Shown: positions 28,716 through 37,689 of the stretch, in pieces | How the letters are laid out: the number at the start of each line of letters is the position of its first letter | How positions within the stretch are numbered: the first letter of the stretch is position 1 | NCBI GenBank assembly: GCA_937873455.1 | Contig: CALMYG010000006.1 | Location: 1 to 64,000, forward strand | DNA from: an uncultured Verrucomicrobiota bacterium | GTDB lineage: Bacteria > Verrucomicrobiota > Kiritimatiellia > CAIVKH01 | Length of the DNA: 64,000 nt | Direction: 5' to 3' | Made by a program: the position numbers and the translations under genes | Notes under the pieces: generated by a model | Database searches by the model: none | What the model was told of the DNA's origin: nothing | What the model saw: the letters and a program-made list of their open reading frames with translations, nothing else

Positions 28716-29905
28716 GGGGCCGCCTCCTCCCCGCCGGCATCAGAACGCGGGGCCTTAAGCAGGCGCACGCGCGCTTCCTCGCGCGGCAGGTAAATCGTGA
28801 AGGTGGTTCCGGTTTTGGGCTCGCTATGAACTTCGAGTTCACCGCCGTGGTCGCGAACGATGCGTTGCACGATCATCAACCCAAGACCGGAGCCTTCTTT
28901 TTTGGTGGTGAAGTAGGGCTCGAAAATCGTGCCGAGATCTCCGGCGGGAATGCCGGGACCGGTATCGGTAAACGAAACAAACACAAACCGGTCGTTGGCT
29001 CCCAGCGTGATTTTGAGCAATCCGCCGTTGGGCATCACCTGGATGGCGTTGCGGATGATGTTGAAAAATGCCTGTTTCATTTGCGCGGAATCCAGGGGCG
29101 CGGCGGGAAGATCGGCCGGCTTTTCCACCTCCACCAGCACATCACGGTCACGAATTTCCGGACGCAGAAACGCGAGCGTTTCCTCAAGGACATCGGCCAG
29201 GCAACCGGGAGCCAACTGCGGCTGGCTGGGTCGGAGGGCGCGTAGAAACTGCGTGATGATCTGGTCCAACCGCTCCACTTCGCGCTGGGCAACCTCCAGC
29301 AGCCCGGCCAATGACGCGCGGTCAGCCTCGGACAGGTGCTGAAATTCCCGGCTCATGAGTTGCAGGTGAATCGTCAGCGAATTCAAAGGGTTCCCGATTT
29401 CATGGGCGACTCCGGCCGCCAGCAAGGTAATCGCATTGAGCCGCTCGGATTCCAGGGTGATCGTCTCGTGATGGCGTTCGCGGGTGATGTCGCGCAGGAT
29501 CATCACCGCGCCGGCTTCCTCGGCCTCGACGGCGGCCAGCGGCACTACGTAAAAATCGACAAACCGGTGAACCGGGTAGTTGATTTCAATTTCCCGGCTG
29601 ACCAGGCGCGACCATTCCTGTTCATCCAGGCCGAGCACATGGCTCCATTCAATATCCGGCAAAAAGCGGGCGATCGGCGCGCCTTCGGATTGCTCGAGCG
29701 AAAAGCCCAGCATTTTTTCGGCGGCGCGGTTGGCGTAGGTGATGCGGCCGCGTCCGTCGAGAACGATCAACCCCTCCTGAATGGCGTGAAAGATCGTCTC
29801 GAGGAGCCCCTTCTCCCCGGCCAACCGAAGAAAATGGGTCTGCAAACTGCCGGCATCCAGCTTGTCCAGACGCTCGATTAATTTTTCCAGAAACGCCGAT
29901 TTCAC
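28712..29905 (-). CDS. PAS-domain sensor histidine kinase paired with the NtrC-type regulator
   Basis: This 397-aa protein is read from the GTG at 29905 (VKSAFLEKLIERLDKLD); another in-frame GTG at 29941 would add 12 residues, and neither has a strong ribosome-binding site. A PAS domain (ETIFHAIQEGLIVLDGRGRITYANRAAEKMLG) is followed by a HisKA helix with AAGVAHEIGNPLNSL (phospho-His) and an ATPase domain with NIIRNAIQVMP, DTGPGIP and GSGLGL. No membrane segments are present, so it senses a cytosolic signal. The ending ATGA overlaps the regulator start. Confidence 0.92.
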   Translation of the reverse strand: MKSAFLEKLIERLDKLDAGSLQTHFLRLAGEKGLLETIFHAIQEGLIVLDGRGRITYANRAAEKMLGFSLEQSEGAPIARFLPDIEWSHVLGLDEQEWSRLVSREIEINYPVHRFVDFYVVPLAAVEAEEAGAVMILRDITRERHHETITLESERLNAITLLAAGVAHEIGNPLNSLTIHLQLMSREFQHLSEADRASLAGLLEVAQREVERLDQIITQFLRALRPSQPQLAPGCLADVLEETLAFLRPEIRDRDVLVEVEKPADLPAAPLDSAQMKQAFFNIIRNAIQVMPNGGLLKITLGANDRFVFVSFTDTGPGIPAGDLGTIFEPYFTTKKEGSGLGLMIVQRIVRDHGGELEVHSEPKTGTTFTIYLPREEARVRLLKAPRSDAGGEEAAP

Positions 29906-29968
29906 ACGGGAAAACCTACGCCAACTGCGCCATTTTGTCACGCGCGAACCGCGGGTTTATCGGCGCTT

Positions 29969-32734
29969 TCACAAACCTCTTCGGGAATCGACGAGCGCGG
30001 CGGCAATGGCAGCCAACAATTCATCGCGATGAAACGGCTTGGTGATCACGCCTCGAAAACCGAAAAATTCATGACGCGACATAATGTCATCCATGGAATA
30101 CCCGCTGGACACCAATGCATTCACGTTCGGGTCGAGCTTCTGTAGGTGCTCAAAGGTTTCCTTCCCGCCCATCCCGCCCGGTATGGTGAGGTCAAGCACA
30201 ACCAGATCAAACGGCGTATTCGCGTCCATGGCCGCACGGTATTCAGCCAACGCTTCACTACCGTTGGTCGCGGTGACGACCTGATACCCGGCATGCTGCA
30301 ACATCTTGCTGCTGATCTTCAGGATGGAAACTTCGTCATCCATGACCAGAATGCGCGCCGATTGCCTTTCCGAAGCGCTCAGCCTCACCGGCGCCGGCAA
30401 GGGTACGCCTTCCGGCAGCGCCGGCAATAGAAAGGTGAAAACCGCCCCCTGATCTTTTGCCGATTCAACCCAAATTATCCCGCCGTGCTTTTTGATTATG
30501 GAGAACGTGGACGTCAACCCCAGCCCGTTCCCGTCCGGCTTGGTCGTAAAATACGGGTCGAAAATGCGCGTGAATAACTCCGGAGCCACCCCGGGGCCGG
30601 TATCCTTGACGGAAATGCATATATACGGTCCAGGCGGCAGTTCATGACGGTTGGACTCGGGAAGGTGGAGATTCCACGCGGCAATGGATACATCGCCGCC
30701 GCTCGGCATGGCTTGCTCGGCATTCAGTACGAGGTTTTGAATCGCCTGCCCGATTTGTCCGGAATCGATGTCGGCAATCCAGAGGTCAGGATGCAGGTCC
30801 AGGGTGAGCCGGCTGGACGAACCGCGCGCGGCCAGCGAGGCCGACTCGCGAATAACTGCCGCGACATCCGTCGGCTTTTTGACCGGTTGACCGCCTTTGG
30901 CGAAGGTCAACAGTTGCTGGGTTAATTCGCGGGCACGGGCGACTGCGCGTTCCGCTTCGCGAATCAACTCGCCTCGTTCCGAACGCCCGTCATCGCCGGT
31001 CGACGTGATCATCGAGATATTGCCGAGGATGGTGGTTAGAATGTTGTTGAAGTCGTGGGCGATCCCCCCGGCCAGTACGCCGAGCGACTCCAGCTTCTGT
31101 GTCTTTATCCGCTCTTCCTCGACATGGCGGCGGTCCGTGACATCCCGGCCAACGGTGATCAATCCGACCACGTTCCCGCCAGGGTCAACCAGCGGCATCC
31201 GGTGAAAGGCGAAATGCTGTGTGCGTCCATCCGGATGGATTACGGTGGACTCCTGCTCAACGGGCCGGGCGCCCTCGATCACCTGGTTTTCCATCTGCCG
31301 GGTAGCAGCCGCGCTGGCCGCGGGCTGAAAGGCCTCATCGGTTTGACCCATCAATTCGGCGATGGAGGCCACGCCAAGAAAACGAACCGCGGCATGGTTG
31401 GCGGCGATGTACCGGAATTGACGGTCTTTGGCGAAAACCACGTCGGGAATATTATCAATGAGCGACCGCAACAAATTGCGCTCGCCGGCCAGGTCGCGTT
31501 CGTAAGCCACCCGCTCCATAGCGATGCCGGCGAGATACCCCGCGCGATCCAACACGGCAAGGTCCTGTTCCTCCGCCGAGCGAACCTCCTTGAAGTAAAC
31601 GGCGAACGTTCCCAATATGTCTCGGCTCTTGGCCAGGATCGGCTGCGACCAACAAGCCCTCAAACCGTAGGGGGCCGCCAGCGCTTTGGCCTCGCGCCAA
31701 TACGGATGCTCCAGAATGTCGGCGATGATGACGCGTTGCTTGGTATAGGCCGCCGTGCCGCAGGAGCCGACGCACGGGCCAACCTCAAGACCGATGAGTG
31801 ACTGGTTGTATGCCGGAGGCAAGTGCGGGGCAATGCTTCCGATAAAACGTTGTTTGGCGTCATCCAGAAACAACACGGAACACAAGGCGCCGGGCAGCAG
31901 CTTTTCGATGGATTCGATGAGCGCGTGAAGAATCATCTCCAGCGAGGCCCCCTGGTTAATGAGCAACAGGATATCCTTGCTGGTTTCCTCCACCTGTTGT
32001 TTCCGGGCTTCAGCCATCCGTGCGCGATCACGGGCCTGAAGCGTGTGAAAACGTGCCCGGCCAACCACCACGGCGGCCAACAAGGCAATCGCAAACGCCA
32101 GGACCAAGCCTGCCAGCGCGGATCGACGGATCAAGGAAAGGCTGTTGATCATATCCCGCACATCGATATCCACCCCGAGAATGGCCACCGGCTCTCCCGC
32201 GCCGTTGTATACCGGGGCGAATCCGCTGATGAACGTTCCCCATTGATCCGTGTGCGGAGCGGGCGCAACAACGCTTTTCATCTCGCGCAAAGCGGCCAGC
32301 AAGGTATCGGATGGCGATTCATAGACATCCATCAGATAGGAATGATCGTCAACGCCATCGCCATCAGCATCCCCGGGCAGGGCGGAATCCAGAACGAACC
32401 TGACCCGGCCCTCGTCGTCCAAGATTACCGTATAGACGTAGGACAATCGCGGGTTTTTGGCCATGAAGCGCCGGAAGCGCTCGACGACCTCCTGATACGC
32501 CGGTGTACTCTCCTGATCCGGATACCGGAGCGTCTGGTGAACATCGCCGTCCACCAATAGCGCATAGGCCTCGGCGGTTTCCTGCAGTGCCGCCCGCACC
32601 TCGCCCAGCAGCGCGCCGCGCGCGCGTTCCCACAGGAAGAACAACGGCAAACAGGCCGAAGCAAAGATCACCGCGGCAATCACCAACGCATCGCGTCGCG
32701 GATTAATTTTTGGCTCTGATGCGGGCGGTCTCAA
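29969..32734 (-). CDS. Membrane hybrid histidine kinase (periplasmic sensor, GAF, PAS, HisKA, REC)
   Basis: This 921-aa protein starts at TTG (32734), with GGAG 8 nt upstream. One helix (about 18-36), a periplasmic sensor domain (about 37-205) and a second helix (about 207-228) come first. The sensor has an acidic loop DADGDGVDDHS that looks like a calcium-binding loop, and a dCache-like end (FAPVYNGAGEPVAILGVDID). Then follow a GAF domain (CVGSCGTAAYTKQRVIIADI), a PAS domain, HisKA (LAGGIAHDFNNILTTILGN), an ATPase domain (DTGPGVAP) and a C-terminal receiver with acceptor Asp in DLVVLDLTIPGGMGG. It lies 63 nt upstream of the PAS kinase and may share its transcript. Confidence 0.9.
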   Translation of the reverse strand: MRPPASEPKINPRRDALVIAAVIFASACLPLFFLWERARGALLGEVRAALQETAEAYALLVDGDVHQTLRYPDQESTPAYQEVVERFRRFMAKNPRLSYVYTVILDDEGRVRFVLDSALPGDADGDGVDDHSYLMDVYESPSDTLLAALREMKSVVAPAPHTDQWGTFISGFAPVYNGAGEPVAILGVDIDVRDMINSLSLIRRSALAGLVLAFAIALLAAVVVGRARFHTLQARDRARMAEARKQQVEETSKDILLLINQGASLEMILHALIESIEKLLPGALCSVLFLDDAKQRFIGSIAPHLPPAYNQSLIGLEVGPCVGSCGTAAYTKQRVIIADILEHPYWREAKALAAPYGLRACWSQPILAKSRDILGTFAVYFKEVRSAEEQDLAVLDRAGYLAGIAMERVAYERDLAGERNLLRSLIDNIPDVVFAKDRQFRYIAANHAAVRFLGVASIAELMGQTDEAFQPAASAAATRQMENQVIEGARPVEQESTVIHPDGRTQHFAFHRMPLVDPGGNVVGLITVGRDVTDRRHVEEERIKTQKLESLGVLAGGIAHDFNNILTTILGNISMITSTGDDGRSERGELIREAERAVARARELTQQLLTFAKGGQPVKKPTDVAAVIRESASLAARGSSSRLTLDLHPDLWIADIDSGQIGQAIQNLVLNAEQAMPSGGDVSIAAWNLHLPESNRHELPPGPYICISVKDTGPGVAPELFTRIFDPYFTTKPDGNGLGLTSTFSIIKKHGGIIWVESAKDQGAVFTFLLPALPEGVPLPAPVRLSASERQSARILVMDDEVSILKISSKMLQHAGYQVVTATNGSEALAEYRAAMDANTPFDLVVLDLTIPGGMGGKETFEHLQKLDPNVNALVSSGYSMDDIMSRHEFFGFRGVITKPFHRDELLAAIAAALVDSRRGL

Positions 32735-32798
32735 CGTTTACACTCCACGGTTGTTCGCTCCTGGGCGTCATGGTAACGGTTGCCCCGACAAAGATCAA

Positions 32799-35700
32799 TT
32801 AATCCGGGATACGTCCCTCGCCGTTCCCGGCACGGCGCGCACCGTTGAACGGACGCGGCGGACGCAAGCAGGGCGACTTGTTCACCTCGAGGTAAACGGT
32901 GCCTTCGCCGAGAACTTTTTCGATTTCCCGCACCAGCCGCTGGCCGGCCGCCACCTTGAAGGTGTGGTCGGCATCGACAAATACTTTTTGGCCGTCGGGT
33001 TGCTCGACCACCAGGCGAACGGGTGTTTCGCCGGGATACTGGCGCATGGCTTGTTTGATGTCACGCAGGGACGCCTCATCGGTCCGCGCTGCGCTGAGGT
33101 GGATGCTAAGTTTTCGGGCAAAATGCTTGTGCGCCTCGGCCAAGGGATAAATTTCCGAGGCGTACATCTTCAGCGCGCCCTCCTCCTGGATGGCCTCGCC
33201 GCACACCAGCACGGGCGCCTCATCGCGCAGGTAAACGCCGTAGTCGGTGAATGCGGCGGGAAACACCACGACTTCGACCACGCCGTCCAGTTGCTCCAGT
33301 TGAAAGACGGCCATGGCCTCCTGGTTTTTCTTGGTGAATTTTTTCTGGAACTGGGTGACCAGCCCGCCGATGCGGGTGCGGGTCTTCACCGTCATTTCGC
33401 GTAGCTGTTCGGTGCCGGCGAGGCTGTAGGTTTCCAGCGTCCACTGGTGGGCGGTAAGCGGGTGTCCGGAGATGTAAAAGCCGAGCAGTTCTTTTTCCGC
33501 GGCGAGCTCAACGCTTTGCGGCCACGCCTCGGCGGGCGGGAGTTCATCCGCCACCTCCGCGGCGCCGCCAGCCAACATGTCGCCAAACAGGGAAAACTGT
33601 CCGACCGCCTTGTCACGTTGCGCCGAGGCGGCCCGGGCCACCGCGCCCTCAATTCCCGCGAACAGCCGGCAGCGCGGCTGCCCGGTGAAGTCAAAGGCTC
33701 CGCTGCGCACCAGGCTTTCCAGGGTCTTTTTATTGACCATCTGGCTGTCGATCCGGGAACAAAAATCCAGCAATCCCTTGAACGGGCCCGAGGCCTCGCG
33801 CTCCTTGACGATCGCCTCGGTGGCCGCCTGGCCGACATTCTTGATGCCGGACATGCCGAAGCGTATCGCATTTTTGATCGGCGTAAACAACACCCCGCTC
33901 TCGTTTACGCTCGGGGGCAGCAGCTCCATCCCCAACATCTGGCATTCGGCAATAAACAACTTCATCCGGTCCGGATTACCGATTTCAAACGACAGCGAGG
34001 CCGCCATGAATTCGGTGGGGTAATGCGCCTTCAAGTACGCCGTCTGCCAGGACACAATGGCATAGGCCGCACTGTGCGACTTGTTGAATCCGTACCCGGC
34101 AAACCGTTCAATGTTGTCGAAAATCGCGCCCGCTTTTTCCTTGGCAATTTTGTTGAGCTTGAAACACCCCTCGACAAACTTCGACCGCTGGGCCTCCATT
34201 TCCTCCGCCTTCTTTTTCCCCATGGCCCGGCGGAGGTTGTCGCCTTCGCCGAGGGTGAATCCGGCCAGCACCTGTGCGGCGGCCATCACCTGCTCCTGGT
34301 ACACCATGACCCCGAAGGTTTCCTCGAGCGAATCTTTGAGCAAGGGATGATCGTATTCGATCTTCACCCGCCCGTGGCGACGCTCGATGAAGTCCGGAAG
34401 CATGTTCATCGGTCCCGGACGGTAGAGGGCGATCATGGCGATCAAGTCCTCAAACTTGGTCAGGATGAACTTGCGCAACAAATCGCGCATGCCTTTGGAT
34501 TCAACCTGGAACACCCCGACGGTATCGCCGCGATTGAGCAAGGCGAAGGTCTTCTCGTCGTCCATCGGGATGCGGTCCATGTCCAGCTTGATCCCGAAGT
34601 TTTTTTCCACATGCCGGCAAGCCTCGACGATCACCGTGAGCGTTTTCAGCCCGAGAAAATCCATCTTGAGCAAACCGACCTCGCCGAGCGGGCCCATTTC
34701 GTATTGGGTCATCGGCTGCAGTTCTTTGTCCCGGGTGAGCGGCACGATTTCGATCAGCGGCTTTTCACCAATCACCACGCCGGCGGCATGGGTGCCGGGA
34801 TTGCGGGCCAACCCCTCGAGAATCGGCGCATACTTCATGATGCGGATGGCGTTGGCGTCGTTCTCGCAGGTTTGCCGGAATTCCGGACTTTCCTTGAGCG
34901 CCTTTTCCAAGGTCATTTCCGGATCTTCCGGAACCATCTTAGCCAGCTTGTCCGCCTCGCTGAGCGGAATTTCCAGCACGCGGGCGAGGTCGCGAATCAC
35001 CGTCTTCGCCCCCAGCGTGCCGAAGGTGATAATTTGCGCCACATTCTCCGCGCCGTACTTGCGCTTGACGTAGTCTATGACTTCGCCCCGTCGGTTCTGG
35101 CAGAAGTCGATGTCGAAGTCCGGCGCGGACACCCGCTCCGGATTAAGAAAACGCTCGAAAAACAAGTTGTAGCGCAGCGGATCAATGCCGGTGATGCCCA
35201 GGGCGTAGGCGATAATACTCCCCGCGCCCGAGCCGCGGCCGGGGCCGACCGGAATGCCGTGATCGTGGGCGTATTTGATGAAGTCCCACACAACCAGGAA
35301 GTAATTGATAAAGCCGGTTTTTTCGATGATCCCCAACTCGTAATAAAACCGGTCGGCCACCCGTTTTTCCTCATCGTTGCGGGGTTCGTCGATGTTCTCC
35401 ACGCCGTACCGCTCGCGCAGGCCCTCCTTGCCGAGTTTGATCAGGTATTGCTTTTGGGTGTAGCCCTCCGGAACTTCATAGGTGGGAAAGTGCAAATCCT
35501 TGCCAAGCCGCAGCTCCACGTTGCATCGCTCGGCGATGTCCACGGTGTTGGCCAGCGCCTCGGGAAATTCCCGGAACAACGCGAGCATTTCCGCGCCGCT
35601 TTTGAGGTAGAATTCCTCCGCCCCGTAACGCAGGCGTTTGGGATCGGTCATGACCGTTCCCATCTGCATGCACAACATGACGTCATGGGCCTCGGCGTGT

Positions 35701-36356
35701 TCTTTTTTCAGGTAGTGAACGTCGTTGGAAACGATCATCTTGAGCCCGGTTTTGCGGGCGATCTCCACCAGACCCCGGTTGGCGGTAATTTGATCGGGCA
35801 AGCCGTGGTTTTGCAGCTCGATATAAAAATTGTCCGGGCCGAAGATGTCGGTGAATTGACCGGTCAACTCGAGCGCCAACTTCATGTTTCCGCGCACGAT
35901 CGCCTCGGGAATCTTGCCTTTGAGACAGGAGGACGTGCCGATGAGTCCGCCGGCGTGCGCGCTCAACAGCTCGATGTCGATACGTGGTTTGTAATAAAAC
36001 CCTTCCAGCCAGCCGCGGGACACCAGCTTGATCAGGTTGTAATAGCCCTCGGTGGTCGCGGCAAGCAGGACCTGGTGGTTGGTCTGGGAGCCGGTTCCCT
36101 CCTCCACCCGCCGCTCGTGCATGCGCCCGTGTGACATGTAGGCCTCGCACCCGAGGATCGGTTTAATGCCGACACTTTTCGCTTTTTGGTAAAAATCGAT
36201 CGCCCCGAACATCACGCCGTGATCGGTCAAGGCCAGCGCGGGCATGTTTAACTCGGCCGCCCGCTTGCAGACCTTGTCCAGGCGGTTCGCCCCGTCCAGC
36301 AGGCTGAACTCGCTGTGCACATGAAGGTGTACAAATGGAATCGTGGGTTCGGTCAT
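32799..36356 (-). CDS. dnaE: DNA polymerase III alpha subunit
   Basis: This 1185-aa protein is full length for DnaE1, the replicative polymerase. It has an N-terminal PHP domain (FVHLHVHSEFSLLDGA, LTDHGVMFG), the palm catalytic aspartates in PDFDIDF (Asp415, Asp417), PGRGSGAGSIIAYALGI, the fingers and beta-clamp region (RRAMGKKKAEEM, GYGFNKSHSAAYA), and a C-terminal OB-fold (RTRIGGLVTQFQKKFTKKNQEAMAVFQLEQ). The PHP metal ligands look conserved. It is transcribed alone; the ATG at 36356 is very close to a predicted promoter. Confidence 0.98.
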   Translation of the reverse strand: MTEPTIPFVHLHVHSEFSLLDGANRLDKVCKRAAELNMPALALTDHGVMFGAIDFYQKAKSVGIKPILGCEAYMSHGRMHERRVEEGTGSQTNHQVLLAATTEGYYNLIKLVSRGWLEGFYYKPRIDIELLSAHAGGLIGTSSCLKGKIPEAIVRGNMKLALELTGQFTDIFGPDNFYIELQNHGLPDQITANRGLVEIARKTGLKMIVSNDVHYLKKEHAEAHDVMLCMQMGTVMTDPKRLRYGAEEFYLKSGAEMLALFREFPEALANTVDIAERCNVELRLGKDLHFPTYEVPEGYTQKQYLIKLGKEGLRERYGVENIDEPRNDEEKRVADRFYYELGIIEKTGFINYFLVVWDFIKYAHDHGIPVGPGRGSGAGSIIAYALGITGIDPLRYNLFFERFLNPERVSAPDFDIDFCQNRRGEVIDYVKRKYGAENVAQIITFGTLGAKTVIRDLARVLEIPLSEADKLAKMVPEDPEMTLEKALKESPEFRQTCENDANAIRIMKYAPILEGLARNPGTHAAGVVIGEKPLIEIVPLTRDKELQPMTQYEMGPLGEVGLLKMDFLGLKTLTVIVEACRHVEKNFGIKLDMDRIPMDDEKTFALLNRGDTVGVFQVESKGMRDLLRKFILTKFEDLIAMIALYRPGPMNMLPDFIERRHGRVKIEYDHPLLKDSLEETFGVMVYQEQVMAAAQVLAGFTLGEGDNLRRAMGKKKAEEMEAQRSKFVEGCFKLNKIAKEKAGAIFDNIERFAGYGFNKSHSAAYAIVSWQTAYLKAHYPTEFMAASLSFEIGNPDRMKLFIAECQMLGMELLPPSVNESGVLFTPIKNAIRFGMSGIKNVGQAATEAIVKEREASGPFKGLLDFCSRIDSQMVNKKTLESLVRSGAFDFTGQPRCRLFAGIEGAVARAASAQRDKAVGQFSLFGDMLAGGAAEVADELPPAEAWPQSVELAAEKELLGFYISGHPLTAHQWTLETYSLAGTEQLREMTVKTRTRIGGLVTQFQKKFTKKNQEAMAVFQLEQLDGVVEVVVFPAAFTDYGVYLRDEAPVLVCGEAIQEEGALKMYASEIYPLAEAHKHFARKLSIHLSAARTDEASLRDIKQAMRQYPGETPVRLVVEQPDGQKVFVDADHTFKVAAGQRLVREIEKVLGEGTVYLEVNKSPCLRPPRPFNGARRAGNGEGRIPD

Positions 36357-36369
36357 ACGCGCACGTTCC

Positions 36370-36397
36370 GTTATAGCGAACCGGAAGCAAGATGCAA
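36370..36397 (-). promoter_or_regulatory. Predicted promoter of dnaE
   Basis: On the minus strand TTGCAT (36397-36392) and TATAAC (36375-36370) are 16 nt apart. The transcript would begin only about 7 nt before the dnaE ATG, i.e. nearly leaderless, which fits the lack of a clear ribosome-binding site there. Pattern match only. Confidence 0.4.
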
Positions 36398-36453
36398 ACG
36401 CCGAGTTCGGGCGTCGTGTGAATCGAGCGCCTAACCTCTTCCCTCGCTTCGAG

Positions 36454-37590
36454 TCACGCCTGGAACGTTGCCTCGGCCGCGCTGCCGTTTACAGTGGTCG
36501 ACCCCGCCAACTGCCCGCAGGCCGCCGCGATGTCGGTGCCGCGCTCGACCCGGACGGTGCACGGCACGCCTCGCTCCTGAAGCACCTTTTGGAAGTCCAA
36601 CACCCTCCGCCGGTTGGAGCGGCTGAGCGGCGTGCCCGGCACCGGGTTCCAGGGAATCAAGTTTACGTGGCACAACACCGGGGTTGGCTTGCGCAATAAG
36701 TCGGCCAACCGTTCGGCCTGTTCGGGCAAATCATTTTTTTCCTGCAAGAGCACATATTCAAAGGAAACCCGCCGGTTGGTTTTCGCGACATACGCCCGAA
36801 CCGCGTCGATCAGGTCGCGAATCGGATACCGCTTGTTCACCGGCATCATGTCCACACGGAGGTCGTCGTCGGGGGCGTGAAGGGATATCGCCAGGTTGAT
36901 GGGCAGGCGCTCCTCCGCCAGCTTGAGAATGCCGGGCACCAGGCCGACCGTGGACACCGTGAAGCTGCGCGCCCCCATGTTGAAGCCTTGTGGATCATGC
37001 AAGCGGTCCACGGTCGCCCACCAGTTGGCGTAATTATTAAACGGCTCGCCCATGCCCATGAACACCACATTACCGAGCGCGGCCGGCAAACGGATGTCCT
37101 GCCCGGCCTTTTCGGCGGCCAGCACCCGCAGCTCGCGCACCGCCCACATCACCTGCTCAATGATCTGCCCGCTGGTCAGATCGTGGAGAAATCCCAGCTT
37201 GCCGGTCGCGCAAAACGTACAGGCCATCGGACACCCGGATTGTGATGATACACAAACAGTCGCCCGATCCGGATACACCATTAACACCGACTCCACCGGC
37301 GAGCCGTCGGGAAGCGCGAACAAGGCCTTGCGGGTTAAGCCGTCGTCCCCGCGCTGCAGGCCGACCTGCTTGAGCGTAAACAGGTCCGTTTCGGCCGCCA
37401 GCCGCTCCCGGAGCGCCCGGGGCACATCCGTCATGGCGTCCAGCCCATCAACAACATTGACGTACAAGTGCCGGTAGACTTGACGCGCCCGGAAGGCCGG
37501 CTGACCCCAGGACGCCATCAGATCAACCAGTTCGTGAACGGTCTGGTTATACAAGGCGATGCGTTCGGATGGAGAGGATGACGATATCAT
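36454..37590 (-). CDS. rlmN: Dual-specificity 23S rRNA/tRNA m2A methyltransferase RlmN
   Basis: This 378-aa radical-SAM protein has the cluster motif CPMACTFC (Cys120, 124, 127). ATG 37590 is chosen because the extra 30 residues of the longer frame are low-complexity and unlike the family. Other family features are GRATVCVSSQ-like context before the motif, GMGEPFNNYANW and VSTVGLVPGI. RlmN methylates C2 of A2503 in 23S rRNA and A37 of some tRNAs via a methyl-Cys intermediate; the second catalytic Cys is probably in LACGQLAG-like context near the C-terminus (AAACGQLAGS). Confidence 0.96.
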   Translation of the reverse strand: MISSSSPSERIALYNQTVHELVDLMASWGQPAFRARQVYRHLYVNVVDGLDAMTDVPRALRERLAAETDLFTLKQVGLQRGDDGLTRKALFALPDGSPVESVLMVYPDRATVCVSSQSGCPMACTFCATGKLGFLHDLTSGQIIEQVMWAVRELRVLAAEKAGQDIRLPAALGNVVFMGMGEPFNNYANWWATVDRLHDPQGFNMGARSFTVSTVGLVPGILKLAEERLPINLAISLHAPDDDLRVDMMPVNKRYPIRDLIDAVRAYVAKTNRRVSFEYVLLQEKNDLPEQAERLADLLRKPTPVLCHVNLIPWNPVPGTPLSRSNRRRVLDFQKVLQERGVPCTVRVERGTDIAAACGQLAGSTTVNGSAAEATFQA

Positions 37591-37689
37591 GATGCAGGCG
37601 TCACTATAACCGGCGTCTGCCCGCGGCGGTATCTTTTTCCGCGCGGCCCCGGAGTTGCCATTCTTCGGCATTCCCGGCATGATGCGAAC

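Noticed and set aside
33447..36134. Very long open frame (895 codons) opposite dnaE on the + strand
   Set aside because: It is an antisense shadow caused by high GC and codon bias; the minus strand encodes a complete DnaE with all catalytic motifs, and the + frame shows no recognisable domain.
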